A stretch of DNA of 64,000 bases from JBBSAT01 sp044223665 (GTDB lineage Bacteria > Myxococcota_A > Polyangia > Polyangiales > Sandaracinaceae): positions 5,226 to 69,225 of the forward strand of contig JBGALT010000023.1 of assembly GCA_044223665.1 (NCBI GenBank), in the 5' to 3' direction. The position numbers and the translations under genes were made by a program. How positions within the stretch are numbered: position 1 is the stretch's first letter; each line of letters opens with the position of its first letter. The notes beneath the pieces are model-generated. The model searched no databases. It was given only the letters and a program-made list of their open reading frames with translations, and had not been told where the DNA came from. Positions 1 through 9,548 of the stretch are shown here, piece after piece.

Positions 1-1
1 C

Positions 2-697
2 GAGGAGACGCCCGACTACGCGGCGGCCCACGGCACGCTGGCCGCGATCCACCTCGCCAGCGCCGAGCCCGACGAGGCGCTGCACGAGCTGCAGACCGCC
101 GAGCGTCTCGATCCCGACCTGCACCTCTTGCCCGGCCTCTGGGCGAACTACTACGCCGGCACGGGCGAGCTCGATCGGGCGGTCGAGTACGCGCGCCGCG
201 CGGTCGAAGCGAGCGCGGGCGATCTGCAGACGCGCCTCATGGCGGCACGCATCTATCGGATGGCGAGCCGCTACGGCGACATGCGCCGCGAGGCGCGAGC
301 CGTGCTGGAGGCGACCCCGAGCGCGCGCCAGGATCAGATGACGCAGCTCATCCGCCAGCTCCTCGGTCCGACGGCCCTCGAGGACGAGGAGGAAGAGGAA
401 GAGATCAGCGACGAGGAGCTCGATGCCGAGGACGGCGAAGAGGGCGAGGACCTCACGCTCGATGGCACCGGCTTCCAGCTCAGCTCGCCGACCCTCGGCA
501 CGAGCCCGGGCGGCGACCTCACGCTGCACGATGACGAAGGCGTCGCGGAGGGCGAGGACGACGAGGCCGCGGAAGGCGAGGAGGGCGACGAGGGGCCGGC
601 GCTCATGCTGGGCGACCGGAGCCACTTCCACCTCGGCGGCGGGGGTGGCGGAGGGGGCGGCGGCGGAGACTCGCTCCACCTCGACCTCCAGCACTGA
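2..697 (+). CDS. TPR-repeat protein, C-terminal part
   Basis: The frame is open from the window edge, so the true start lies upstream. The first ~120 visible residues are helical tetratricopeptide-like repeats with alternating small and aromatic residues (for example YAGTGELDRAVEYARRAVEA), a protein-interaction scaffold. After that comes a very acidic stretch (runs of Glu and Asp around visible residues 120-200), then a glycine run of about 11 residues just before a short His/Leu tail. The acidic and Gly-rich tail is low complexity and probably disordered. No catalytic motif is visible and a role cannot be assigned beyond scaffolding. It is convergent with the following lipoprotein gene, 48 bp away. 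Confidence is high that it is coding, low for function. Confidence 0.8.
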   Translation, partial: EETPDYAAAHGTLAAIHLASAEPDEALHELQTAERLDPDLHLLPGLWANYYAGTGELDRAVEYARRAVEASAGDLQTRLMAARIYRMASRYGDMRREARAVLEATPSARQDQMTQLIRQLLGPTALEDEEEEEEISDEELDAEDGEEGEDLTLDGTGFQLSSPTLGTSPGGDLTLHDDEGVAEGEDDEAAEGEEGDEGPALMLGDRSHFHLGGGGGGGGGGGDSLHLDLQH

Positions 698-745
698 AGG
701 CAGCGGCCCGATCGTTCGCCGCTCGACCTCGGGGCGGGCCGCGGG

Positions 746-1429
746 TCAGTTCACGATGCGGCCGTAGGCGCGGACCCGGATGTTGACGGTGAAGGTCGCC
801 ATGCCGTCGGGGAAGGGCGAGCCGGGCGCGAGGTCGACCGACGTGCGCGCGAAGAAGCGCACGCGGCGCGAGGTGCCGACGATGTAGTCGCCCAGGGCCG
901 CCGAGCCATCCGGGTCGATGTCCATCTCCCCCATCGCCTGCATCCCCGCCGGGATCGAGGGCACGGTCCCGATGACCTGCAGCGAGGGCGAGGTCTCCGT
1001 GGCGCTCTCCGGGCCCCAGAGGACCGTGGTCGCGGGAAGGTCGATCGTCAGCGTGTTGGGCGCCACCGCGTAGCTCACGCTCTCGATCTCGATCGCGTCG
1101 ACGAGCCGCAGGAGCGTCCCGGCCGACTGGAGCAGCTGATCGAAGTCGACGACGTCGCCGACCGGTACCGAGAAGCTGATCGCCGCCGGGTCGCAGACCC
1201 CGCCCGTGCACTCGACGGGCACCTCCGTCGTCGAGGGGCAGATGTTCGTCTGCGAGCAGTCGATCGTGCGGATCGACCCGTTGGTGTCGTCGCGAAGCAT
1301 GGTCGGCAGCGCGAGGGATGCGGCGGAGACCTGGAACTGTTGGTCCCCGGTCTGCAGGGCCACCACGATGGAGTTGTTGCAGGCGACGAGGCCGAGGGCG
1401 CCGAGCACGAGAAGCAAGCGGGACGTCAT
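746..1429 (-). CDS. Lipoprotein of unknown function
   Basis: This 227-residue protein begins with a classical lipoprotein signal, MTSRLLLVLGALGLVAC, with the lipid-carrying cysteine at residue 17, so it should be anchored in a membrane and face the periplasm or the outside. The start was chosen because it is the only ATG giving a signal peptide; the frame stays open further upstream but without one. Four more cysteines lie near residues 55-80, possibly paired by disulfides. The rest is rich in Val, Ser and Asp and looks like a beta-sandwich, but no family was recognised. It is divergent from the AgmX/PglI-like gene, with a 168-bp shared upstream region. Function unknown. Confidence 0.8.
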   Translation of the reverse strand: MTSRLLLVLGALGLVACNNSIVVALQTGDQQFQVSAASLALPTMLRDDTNGSIRTIDCSQTNICPSTTEVPVECTGGVCDPAAISFSVPVGDVVDFDQLLQSAGTLLRLVDAIEIESVSYAVAPNTLTIDLPATTVLWGPESATETSPSLQVIGTVPSIPAGMQAMGEMDIDPDGSAALGDYIVGTSRRVRFFARTSVDLAPGSPFPDGMATFTVNIRVRAYGRIVN

Positions 1430-1597
1430 GTCCTCAGTGTACGAGTCCGCGCCGGGCGGCGCCAAAGGTCGGTCGCTCCATCGTCCGCGCGCCGATCCGG
1501 GGTGGATCGGCGGTGCCGGGCCGGGCCGACTTTGGAAGTGCAAGCGTCGGCAACCATGGTACAAACGGCCATCCGATGAGAAGCCGAGGGAGGGATC

Positions 1598-2197
1598 GTG
1601 GCCTCTGAGTCGACGCCGCCGCCGCCAGCGGGCGGGGGCGCCCGCTACGCCATCGCGGGCGTCGCGCTCGCCGCCGTCGCGGGCCTGGCTTACTGCATGA
1701 TCACCCCCGGCTCGCCGCCGCCGACCACGACGGTCGCCGATGCGCACCCGGACGCGGGCCCGGCCCAGCGCTCGACGGCGCTCGTCGAGGAAGAGCTCGT
1801 GATCCCGGACGAAGAGCCCGACGCGGGCGCGGTCGACGCGGCCGAGCCAGTGGAGCCGACGCACCGTCCGACCGGCCCGCGGCCGCCCACGGGGGACTGG
1901 GACAGCTGTACCGGCGACGTGAACGCGCGCCCGACCTTCGAGGAGCACCGGGCGCAGTTCCAGGCCTGCTACGAGCACCGTCTCAAGGCGGCGCCGATGC
2001 TGCAGGGCCAGATGATGCTGCAGGTCCGAGTGGCGGCCGACGGGCACGTCGACGGGGTGCAGGTCGGCGGCTCGCTCCACGACCGCGAGGTCTTCAGCTG
2101 CGTGCGCTCGCTGGCGACCCGCATGACGTTCCCGCGCGTGACCGGCGGCACCTGTGCCGTGGTCGCCGTGCCGTACACGTTCACGCCCCAGCAGTGA
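1598..2197 (+). CDS. AgmX/PglI C-terminal-domain-like membrane protein
   Basis: The GTG start is preceded by GAGGGAGG about 10 bases upstream. The 199-residue product has a short cytoplasmic N-terminus rich in Pro, one membrane helix (about residues 18-35), a Pro/Asp/Glu-rich linker to ~residue 100, and a ~90-residue C-terminal domain with a Cys at each end. That domain (CYEHRLKAAPMLQGQMMLQV ... FPRVTGGTCAVVAVPYTF) resembles the TonB-like C-terminal domain called AgmX/PglI in myxobacteria, known there from gliding-motility and periplasm-spanning proteins. The topology fits an inner-membrane anchor with a periplasmic TonB-like module. It converges on the kinase gene 15 bp downstream. The family call is good; the partner is unknown. 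Confidence 0.82.
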   Translation: MASESTPPPPAGGGARYAIAGVALAAVAGLAYCMITPGSPPPTTTVADAHPDAGPAQRSTALVEEELVIPDEEPDAGAVDAAEPVEPTHRPTGPRPPTGDWDSCTGDVNARPTFEEHRAQFQACYEHRLKAAPMLQGQMMLQVRVAADGHVDGVQVGGSLHDREVFSCVRSLATRMTFPRVTGGTCAVVAVPYTFTPQQ

Positions 2198-2212
2198 TCA
2201 CGGGGGCTGGGA

Positions 2213-3919
2213 TCACGGGCCCGTCACGGTCGGCGGGCTGGTGGTCATGTTGGCGCTGACGGCCAGGCTCGCGCCGGGCTCGGCCCGGAAGCGCCGCTCG
2301 ACGCGCCGGCCCAGCGCCGGGTTGTCGAGCACGAGCGTGTGGTTTCCGGCCGGCACGCTCACGCCGCGGATCGGCGTCTGCCCGAGCGAGCGCCCGTCGA
2401 GCGTCACTTCGGCCCAGTCGATGGCGGTCACCCGCAGAATCGCCGTTCCGCGCGGCGCGGCGGCCCCCGCGTCGGGCCGTCGCGGGATCGCAGCTCCGGC
2501 GTCCGCGATGGCGGCGTCGGCCACGCCGGCGTCGTCTTCGCTGGCTCCCGCGTCCGGTGTGCCCGCGTCGTCGTCGAGCACCACGAGCGGCTCGATGTCG
2601 GCCGGGCTCGTGAGGCCGTGGTCGATCGGATCGATCGGCGTCGCGGGCGCGAGCTCGTAGCGCGCGTTCGAGACCATCCAGACGGCGAGGGCCGCCGCCA
2701 CGGCCGCGAAGAGGAGCGCGGGCCAGCGGCTCGGCGGCGTCGCGGGCTTCGGCTCCACGGCGGCCACGGGCTCGGTCGGCGTCGCGCGCGGTCGCTCGAT
2801 GCGCGCCGTCGACGTAGGCGCCTCGCGGGTCGGCGAGGTGTGCTCGGGTGCTCCGGCCCCTGCGTCCGTGTGCGCCGCTTCCGCCGACGGCTCGTCGGCG
2901 GCCGACGGAGGCGCGCCGGCGCGATCGAGCTTCGCCGTGCCGAGGATCGCGTCGAGCGCCTGGCTCTTGGCGAGCACCTCCACCCGACCCGGGGTCACGA
3001 CGCCCGTCGCGCGCTCTTCGGTCGGTCGCTCGCTCGTGCTCGCTTGCTCGCGGGCTCGCACGGCGCGTGCGGCGAGGGTGGCGCTCGCACCTTCGTCGTC
3101 GTGCTCGAGCGCGCTCGCCGCCGCGCCGAGCGTGCGCGCCACGACGCGCGCCGAGGCCGGGCGCTCGGCCGCGGTCGGCGCGAGCAGCTCGCGCACGCGG
3201 CCGGCGAGTGGCTCGGGCACCGTCGGCGCAGGAAGGGCAGGCGTCGCCGCCAGGGCGCGTAGGGCGTCGACGTCCTTGGCGTCGACGGGGCTCTTGCCCG
3301 TCAGCGCGTACGTCAGCACGCACCCGAGCGAGAAGAGATCGCTCGCGGGGCCGAGCTTCTCGCCGCGCGCCTGCTCCGGCGACAGGAAGCCGGGGGTGCC
3401 GTAGAGCGCCTCTCGCTCGTCGCCGACGTCGGCACGCGCCGCGATGCCGAAGTCGAGCAGCCGCGCGTGCCCGGTCGTGTCCACCATCACGTTTCGCGGC
3501 GAGACGTCGCGGTGGACGATCTCGAAGCGCTCGTGCGCGTAGGCCAGCGCGTCGGCGATCTCCGCGCCCACCCGTGCGGCCTCGGCGGGCGCGAGGACCT
3601 GCCCCTCGACGAGATCGGCGAGCGTGGCGCCCTCCACGTGCTCCATGGCGAGGAAGTACGTGCCGTCGACGATGCCGAGCTCGTAGACGGGGACGATGTT
3701 CGGATGGCTGAGCGCGACGAGGACCTTGGCCTCCTCGACGAACATCGCGACGAACTTCGGATCTCGGGCGAGCTCGGGGAGGATCTCCTTCACCACGAGC
3801 TTCTTCTCGAAGCCGCCCAGGCCCCGCAGTGTCGCGAGGTGCACGCGCGCCATGCCGCCGCGCGCGATCTCGCGCTCGAGGAGGTACTTGCCGAAGCTGC
3901 GCGGGCCCGAGGCCGTCAC
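2213..3919 (-). CDS. Ser/Thr protein kinase with C-terminal PEGA domain
   Basis: A 568-residue Hanks-type kinase from a GTG start, the only start that keeps the fold from its first strand. Visible motifs are a glycine loop near residue 20 (IARGGMARV), catalytic Lys44, HRD at 136-138 (HRDVSPRN) and DFG at 156-158, followed by GTPGFLSPEQ. The sequence HRDVSPRN, rather than HRDLKPEN, is a common myxobacterial variant. After a disordered linker comes one membrane helix (about residues 400-418), then an Asp/Ala-rich segment and a PEGA-type beta domain (TAILRVTAIDWAEVTLDGRS). The kinase faces the cytoplasm and the PEGA domain the periplasm. The gene starts 11 bp after the P-type ATPase gene and is probably co-transcribed with it, so the pump is a plausible but unproven substrate. 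Confidence 0.92.
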   Translation of the reverse strand: MTASGPRSFGKYLLEREIARGGMARVHLATLRGLGGFEKKLVVKEILPELARDPKFVAMFVEEAKVLVALSHPNIVPVYELGIVDGTYFLAMEHVEGATLADLVEGQVLAPAEAARVGAEIADALAYAHERFEIVHRDVSPRNVMVDTTGHARLLDFGIAARADVGDEREALYGTPGFLSPEQARGEKLGPASDLFSLGCVLTYALTGKSPVDAKDVDALRALAATPALPAPTVPEPLAGRVRELLAPTAAERPASARVVARTLGAAASALEHDDEGASATLAARAVRAREQASTSERPTEERATGVVTPGRVEVLAKSQALDAILGTAKLDRAGAPPSAADEPSAEAAHTDAGAGAPEHTSPTREAPTSTARIERPRATPTEPVAAVEPKPATPPSRWPALLFAAVAAALAVWMVSNARYELAPATPIDPIDHGLTSPADIEPLVVLDDDAGTPDAGASEDDAGVADAAIADAGAAIPRRPDAGAAAPRGTAILRVTAIDWAEVTLDGRSLGQTPIRGVSVPAGNHTLVLDNPALGRRVERRFRAEPGASLAVSANMTTSPPTVTGP

Positions 3920-3930
3920 TCGCGCGCAGA

Positions 3931-6369
3931 CTAACCCGGATGCACGCCGGCCGTGGCCTCGGTGCGCTGCCGAGCGCGACGCCCCCGGACGAGCTTGGCG
4001 AGCTCGACGACGCTCGCCGGGACCAGCGCGAGCGGGAGGAGCGCGAGCGCTTCGAGCGGCTCGATGGCCCCGACGCCGAAGGCATCGCGAACCGTGGGCA
4101 CGAGGCTCACGAGGCCTTGCAGGGTGAGCGTCGCGGCGACCGTGCCGACGAGCGCGCGGTTGCCCAGCGCCCCGAGCCCGAAGAAGGTTCGAGTGCGGCT
4201 GCGAGCGGTGAAGACGTAGAAGAGCTCCGCGAGCACGAGCACGAGGAACGCGAGCGCGCGGGCGTGCTCGACCGACCGGCCCGCGCCCAGCGCCCAGCCG
4301 AACGTGCCGAGGGTCACGACGGTGTGCATCGCGCCGACGCCCAGGATCTCGGCCCACTCGCGGGGACGCAGCACCGGCTCGGTGAGCCCCCGCGGCCGCT
4401 CGGTGAGGACCTCCGAGGGCGTTTCTTCGGTGACGAGCGCGAGCGCAGGCAGGCCGTCGGTGACGAGGTTGATCCAGAGCAGCTCGAGCGCGCTGAGCGG
4501 GAGCGGTAGCCCCGCGACGGCCGCACCGAGCATCACGAGCAGCTCCGCCGCGTTTCCTGCGAGCAGGTACACGAGCGCGCGGCGGATGTTGTCGAAGACG
4601 CCTCGCCCCTCGCGGATGGCATCCACGATGGCCGAGAAGTCGTCCTTGGTCAGGATCATGTCCGCGGCTTGCCGCGTGACCTCGGTGCCGGTCTGGCCCA
4701 TCGCGATGCCGATGTGAGCCTCCCGCAGCGCGGGCGCGTCGTTCACGCCGTCCCCCGTCATCGCCGTCACGTCGCCGCGCTCTTTCCATGCGCGCACGAC
4801 GCGGAGCTTGTCCTCGGGCGTCGCGCGGGCGTGGACCCGCTCTTCGGGCGGCTCGCCCGCCTCCAGGATGCCCATCTCGCGTGCGATCGCCTCGGCGGTC
4901 GTCCGATGATCGCCCGTGATCATCACCACCCGGATGCCGGCGCCGCGCGCGGCGGCCACGGCGCGAACCGCGGCGGGGCGCGGCGGGTCGGCGATCCCCA
5001 CGACGCCCAGCAGCTCGAGGTCCTTCTCCTCCGTGCCCGCGCCGACCGCGACCGCGAGCACGCGCAGGCCGCGGGCGGCGAGCGTCTCGGCCGCCAGCGT
5101 GATGCCGTCGGGGCTGCGGGTCGCGACGGCGAGCATCGGCTCGAGCGCGCCTTTCACGTAGAGGATTCCGTCCGCGCGCCGGATGGACATTCGCTTCCGA
5201 TCGGCGTCGAAGGGCGCGACGTGCGTGCGCGGGCGCGTACGCTCGATCGTCTCGCGCGCGATGCCACGCGCGAGGCCCGCGCGCTCGATCGCGAGCTCCG
5301 TCGCATCCCCGGTGCCGGCGTGGACGTCGGCATCGCAGCAGGCGACCGCCGCGTCGAGGAGGCGTTGCTCGTCGGGCCCGTCGATCGCGCGAAGCTCCAT
5401 CACCCCCGTCGTCAGCGTGCCGGTCTTGTCGGTGCACACGACCGTCGCGCAGCCGAGGGTCTCGACCGCCGTCAGGCGCCGGACGAGGACGTCTCGCGCC
5501 GCCATGCGCGTGACGCCGATCGCGAGGGCGAGCGTCACGATCGTGGCGAGCCCCTCCGGCACCGCGGCGACGGCCAGCGACGTCGCGCCCATCGCGATCT
5601 CGAGCGGGGCCTGCCCGCGCGCGAGCCCCAGCCCCGCGACGATGGCGACGATGGCGAGACATCCGACGGCGAGCACGCGCCCGACCTTCTCGAGCCGCGC
5701 TTCGAGCGGCGTCTCGTCGCGCTTCACGCTGCCGAGCAGCGTCGCGATCTTGCCGAGCTCGGTGCGCATGCCGGTCGCCACCACCACGGCGCGGCCCGAG
5801 CCGCGCGCGATCGAGGTGCCCATGAAGACCCGGTCGTGGCGCTCCGCGAGCGGGGCGTCCTCGCGGGCGCGCGCGTCCGGGCGCTTGGGGCTCGGCACGC
5901 TCTCGCCCGTCAGCAAGGCCTCCATCGCCTCGAGATCGTGCGCGCGCCGAACCCGCGCATCGGCCGCGACCACGTCGCCGGCTTCCAGCACCAGGACGTC
6001 GCCGACCACCACCTCGGCGGCGGCGACGAGCACGTCGTGCCCGTCGCGCCGCACGCGCGCGCGCGGCGCCGACATGGCCGCCAGCGCCGCGATGGCCGAC
6101 TCGGCCCGCCACTCCTGCACGAAGCCGACGACGCCGTTGAGGAGCAGGATGACGGCGATCGCGATCGCGTCGCGTACCTCGCCGAGCGCGATCGAGAGGA
6201 CGCACGCGGCGGCGAGCAAGCCCACGAGCGCGCCCCGGTACTGGCGAGCGAGCACCGCCAGCATCGACGCGCGCTTCTCTCGGTCGAGCTCGTTTCGCCC
6301 CTGCGCGCGCAGCCGCTCGGCGGCCTCCGATGCTCCGAGGCCTCGGAGGTCGTCGTCGTGCTCGTGCAT
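3931..6369 (-). CDS. Class II P-type cation-transporting ATPase
   Basis: An 812-residue inner-membrane ion pump. The N-terminal cation-ATPase domain is followed by membrane helices at about 47-64 and 68-85, the actuator motif TGES at 154-157, a PEGL motif in helix 4 (271-274), the phosphorylated Asp314 in DKTGTLT, and the hinge TGDGVNDAP near residue 545. The PEGL helix and the absence of a CPx motif or N-terminal metal-binding domain place it with the Ca2+/Mg2+/Na+-type pumps and not with heavy-metal pumps; the exact ion cannot be read from sequence alone. The C-terminus carries the usual four to six helices. It is the first gene of a probable two-gene operon with the kinase. Confidence 0.93.
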   Translation of the reverse strand: MHEHDDDLRGLGASEAAERLRAQGRNELDREKRASMLAVLARQYRGALVGLLAAACVLSIALGEVRDAIAIAVILLLNGVVGFVQEWRAESAIAALAAMSAPRARVRRDGHDVLVAAAEVVVGDVLVLEAGDVVAADARVRRAHDLEAMEALLTGESVPSPKRPDARAREDAPLAERHDRVFMGTSIARGSGRAVVVATGMRTELGKIATLLGSVKRDETPLEARLEKVGRVLAVGCLAIVAIVAGLGLARGQAPLEIAMGATSLAVAAVPEGLATIVTLALAIGVTRMAARDVLVRRLTAVETLGCATVVCTDKTGTLTTGVMELRAIDGPDEQRLLDAAVACCDADVHAGTGDATELAIERAGLARGIARETIERTRPRTHVAPFDADRKRMSIRRADGILYVKGALEPMLAVATRSPDGITLAAETLAARGLRVLAVAVGAGTEEKDLELLGVVGIADPPRPAAVRAVAAARGAGIRVVMITGDHRTTAEAIAREMGILEAGEPPEERVHARATPEDKLRVVRAWKERGDVTAMTGDGVNDAPALREAHIGIAMGQTGTEVTRQAADMILTKDDFSAIVDAIREGRGVFDNIRRALVYLLAGNAAELLVMLGAAVAGLPLPLSALELLWINLVTDGLPALALVTEETPSEVLTERPRGLTEPVLRPREWAEILGVGAMHTVVTLGTFGWALGAGRSVEHARALAFLVLVLAELFYVFTARSRTRTFFGLGALGNRALVGTVAATLTLQGLVSLVPTVRDAFGVGAIEPLEALALLPLALVPASVVELAKLVRGRRARQRTEATAGVHPG

Positions 6370-6507
6370 GGTCGTCGGCGCGGCCTGGCGCCGGTCTCAT
6401 CATGCCCGCGCGCGAGCCCGGTGCCAGCGCTCGATGCCCGTGAGGGAGCGCCCATTCGCGAAAAGGTTCGCGCTGGGCGCGCCGGCACGCGTGCCTACGT
6501 TCGGGGC

Positions 6508-7818
6508 GTGAAAGTCGTTCATCTGTTTCCTCTCCTCGCTCTTCCGCTCGTCGCTTGCCTTCCGCACGGAAGCCAGGACCCCGCCGAGCCTTCGCCCACC
6601 CCGATCGGCTTCGCGATCGGCACGCCTGCGACGGCGACGCTCGGCCCCGCCGGAGGCATGCTCGTCTCGGACGATGGCGCCCTCACGCTCGTGGTTCCCT
6701 CGGGCGCGCTCGCGGCCGAGACCGAGCTCTCGATCGTCGAGGTGATGAGCTTCGCGCACGGCGCGATCGGCGGCAGCTACCTGATCACGCCCGAAGGCAC
6801 GCAGTTCGCCGCGCCGGCCACGCTGCGCTTCGCCCTCGACGAGAGCGCGCTCGTGCGTGGCGATGCCGCGTCGGTCGGGATCGCCTACCAGAGCGCCGAC
6901 GGGCTCTGGCACTGGTCGACCCCGAGCTACGACGCGACCACGCACACGCTCTCCACCACGACCGACCACCTGAGCCGGTGGTCGATGGTCGAGGGCATCC
7001 AGCTGCTCCCCGGCGGTGCGACCGTGCCCGAAGGCGCGAGCCTCGGGCTCGCGATCGGCGTCTGCTACGCGCCGCCCTCCGACGGGAGCTTGCTCGCGCC
7101 CCTCGGCTACGTCTGCGACGAGTCGAGCGTCGCGCCGCTCGTCGACGTGAGCGAGTGGGCGGTGAACGGCATCCCCGGGGGCGATGCGACCGTCGGCACG
7201 ATCACCGCCACGGGTCAGTCGGCGACCTACACCGCGCCGAGCCACGCTCCGACGCCGCCGCTCGTCCGCGTCTCGGCCCGCGTGATGGGCACGCCCTACG
7301 GGGGCGTGGCCTACGTGTTCTCGAACGTCGCGGTCGGCGTTCCCCATCCGCTCGCGGGCACCGTGACCGTCCGCCAGCCGCAGAGCGGCGTCGACTTCGC
7401 GGTCACCTACCGCGTGGATCTCCCGATCGCCGACGACGGCGTCGACGAGACGAACTGGAGCGCGACGGGCACGGCGACGCTCTCGCCGACCCAGTTCATG
7501 CTGAACGACGCGAGCTGCGTGGCCGACGTGTCCGAGCAGGCCGTCGACGAGGCGTACTTCCTGAAGGTGCGCAAGGACCCGATCCTGGCCGTCCGGTTCG
7601 CGGGCCTCACCGGCTGGAACTTCACCTGCACCGACCCGCGGGGAGCCCACTTTCCCTGGTACGTCGGGGTCTCGGGGCAGACCGGGCGCGGCATCGGCTG
7701 CATCGCGTTCGACGACGCGCCCATCACCGACGACGAGAACATCGACGCCCACTACGACTCGACCTGCTCTCCGATCGGCCCCGCGCAGATCACGTGGTCG
7801 CTGCATCGCTCGGACTGA
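6508..7818 (+). CDS. Lipoprotein with ZU5-like domain
   Basis: A GTG start gives a 436-residue protein with a lipoprotein signal MKVVHLFPLLALPLVAC (Cys17). Residues ~40-170 carry the pattern GPAGGML ... VPSGAL, then an Ala/Thr-rich strand region ending near a WSTPSYD segment. This is typical of ZU5-like domains found in bacterial surface lipoproteins. The rest is beta-rich with an Ig-like feel (ITATGQSATYTAPSHAP) and several late cysteines. Exported, probably outer-membrane anchored; function unknown. A longer open frame runs upstream, but only this start yields a signal peptide. It is divergent from the ATPase gene (138 bp). Confidence 0.82.
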   Translation: MKVVHLFPLLALPLVACLPHGSQDPAEPSPTPIGFAIGTPATATLGPAGGMLVSDDGALTLVVPSGALAAETELSIVEVMSFAHGAIGGSYLITPEGTQFAAPATLRFALDESALVRGDAASVGIAYQSADGLWHWSTPSYDATTHTLSTTTDHLSRWSMVEGIQLLPGGATVPEGASLGLAIGVCYAPPSDGSLLAPLGYVCDESSVAPLVDVSEWAVNGIPGGDATVGTITATGQSATYTAPSHAPTPPLVRVSARVMGTPYGGVAYVFSNVAVGVPHPLAGTVTVRQPQSGVDFAVTYRVDLPIADDGVDETNWSATGTATLSPTQFMLNDASCVADVSEQAVDEAYFLKVRKDPILAVRFAGLTGWNFTCTDPRGAHFPWYVGVSGQTGRGIGCIAFDDAPITDDENIDAHYDSTCSPIGPAQITWSLHRSD

Positions 7819-8037
7819 GCGCGCGTCGGAGAGTCGGGGGGGAGCACGGCGACGGTGCAGCTTCGCAGCCGCGCCGGCCGAGCGTTTCCGCTCAGGAAGG
7901 GAGGAAGCGAGGAAACGGAGCTGCGCGTGGTCGCGGGCCGTCGGTCGTGGGAGGCGGGATCGAGCGTCGAGGAGCCGGCCGGGCAGGAGGAGATCCGTTG
8001 CGCGAGCGGGCCCTGATCGCGAGCGGGCATCTGCCGG

Positions 8038-8805
8038 TCACGCGGCGAGGTCGCGGCTCACGATGCGGGCGCCGATCTCGAGCGCGACGCCGGCGAGCAC
8101 GGCGCATCCGGCGGCGAAGCCGAGCTCCAGCGTGACGCCGCCCTCGAGCTCGTCGACGAGGGCCCAGCCGATCACGAGGCTGAGCAGGCCGATGAAGAAC
8201 GACGTGTACTGCATCGAGGTGCGCACGTCGCGCGAGAGCGCCGAGATGACCGTGCCGATCGCGCCGACGAGCGCCGCCGAGGCGGGCGCGCCCAAGAGGA
8301 GCGCGACCCACCACGCGGCACCGCCGCCGAAGAGCGGAAACGGCGCGAGGACGGGGAGTCGCCCGAGCGCGAGGCACCCCGCGCCCACGAACACCACGTG
8401 CAGCACGAGCGGCAGGGCCAAGGCACCGGCCAGCTTGCCCACGAGCATCTCGCGGCGCCCGACCGGCGCGAGCATCAGGAACGGCAAGGCGCCGGTGTCG
8501 CGGTCGTGCAGCACGGAATAGCCGGAGAGGATCGCGACGTAGAGCGGCAGGTTCGTGAACACGAGCGAGCCGACCGTCGAGACGCCGAGCCGCAACAGCG
8601 CCTCCGGCTCGACGCCCGAGCCCTCGAGCTGGGCCTCGACGAGCGCCATCGCCTCAGGATCGGCCGCCGCGCGATCGAACATCCAGAGCACGACGCCGAA
8701 GAGCGCGAGCCAGATCGCGTAGTTCAGCGCGAGGATGAAGAGCATCGAGGGCTGGCGGCGCTGCTCGAGGATCTCGGTGAGCGCGATGCGCTGCCAGGGC
8801 CTCAT
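8038..8805 (-). CDS. ABC transporter permease (CcmB/ABC-2 type)
   Basis: A 255-residue integral membrane protein with about six hydrophobic helices (for example residues ~22-40, 75-95, 125-145, 150-175, 180-200, 225-245). The composition and length fit the ABC-2/CcmB permease class of exporters. Its ATG overlaps the end of the ATP-binding gene by 4 bp (ATGA), which implies translational coupling and a two-component exporter. The substrate is unknown; a heme-exporter (CcmB) role is possible because the partner ATPase resembles CcmA, but no cytochrome maturation genes are nearby, so this is not claimed. Confidence 0.85.
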   Translation of the reverse strand: MRPWQRIALTEILEQRRQPSMLFILALNYAIWLALFGVVLWMFDRAAADPEAMALVEAQLEGSGVEPEALLRLGVSTVGSLVFTNLPLYVAILSGYSVLHDRDTGALPFLMLAPVGRREMLVGKLAGALALPLVLHVVFVGAGCLALGRLPVLAPFPLFGGGAAWWVALLLGAPASAALVGAIGTVISALSRDVRTSMQYTSFFIGLLSLVIGWALVDELEGGVTLELGFAAGCAVLAGVALEIGARIVSRDLAA

Positions 8806-9548
8806 CGGGTGCCGATCGCTTCCTGCCACGCGGCGAGGATCGGCCCGACGCGCGGGGCGCGGTGGGCGCCGAACGAGAGCTCGCGCTCGATGCGGCCGTC
8901 GACGAGCAGCACGCGATCGCAGAAGAGCTCGGCCGCCTCGAGATCGTGCGTCACGAGCACGCACGAGAGCCCCGCGTCGGCCCGGCGTCGAACCTCGTCG
9001 TAGAGCGCGCGCGCGATGGGCGGGTCGAGGTTCGCGGTGGGCTCGTCGAGCAAGAGGAGCCTCGGCGAGAGGAGCAGCGCGCGCACGAGCGAGAGCTTCT
9101 GCTGCATCCCGCTCGACCACGTCCCGACGCGCGCGTCGAGCGCGCTCTCGATCGCGAGCGAAGCGGCGAGGGGCGCAGTCTTCGCGTCCACCTCGCCCGG
9201 CGCGAGGCCGAAGAGCCCACCGAAGTGGTGCAGGTTCTCGCGCCCCGTGAGCAGCGGATAGAGGCCGGGCCGCGCGGTGACGAGGCCGACGAGCCCCGCG
9301 GCCTCGAGCGCCAGCCGATGCGCCGGGTGCCCCACGACGGTCACCCGGCCGCGCGTGGGCACGAGGAGCCCGGCGAGCAGGAGCAAGAGCGTGCTCTTTC
9401 CTCCGCCGTTCGGCCCGACGATCCCGAGCACCTCGGCGCGCCGCACCTCGAGGCTCACGTCGGAGAGCACCGTGCGCGCTCCGAACGATCGCGCGGCGCC
9501 GTCCATCACCGCGACCACCTCGCGCGGCTCGCGCTTCTTCGCCTTCAT
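8802..9548 (-). CDS. ABC transporter ATP-binding protein
   Basis: A 248-residue ATPase. Visible motifs are Walker A GPNGGGKST near residue 45, the signature WSSGMQQKLSLVRALL, Walker B LLLLDEPTANLD, and the switch His in LVTHD. The signature is SSGMQQ, a variant of LSGGQ common in CcmA- and ABC-2-type exporters. The start MKAKKREP was preferred over an upstream in-frame start that would add 26 residues without domain content. It couples by a 4-bp overlap to the permease gene. Cytoplasmic, energising export of an unknown substrate. The 242 bp upstream of it, towards the toxin gene, hold no feature I recognise. Confidence 0.92.
   Translation of the reverse strand: MKAKKREPREVVAVMDGAARSFGARTVLSDVSLEVRRAEVLGIVGPNGGGKSTLLLLLAGLLVPTRGRVTVVGHPAHRLALEAAGLVGLVTARPGLYPLLTGRENLHHFGGLFGLAPGEVDAKTAPLAASLAIESALDARVGTWSSGMQQKLSLVRALLLSPRLLLLDEPTANLDPPIARALYDEVRRRADAGLSCVLVTHDLEAAELFCDRVLLVDGRIERELSFGAHRAPRVGPILAAWQEAIGTR

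Noticed and set aside
1430..1597. Promoter-like TTGGAA with a CATGGT box 17 bp later
   Set aside because: Weak match to bacterial consensus in a GC-rich genome; no support.
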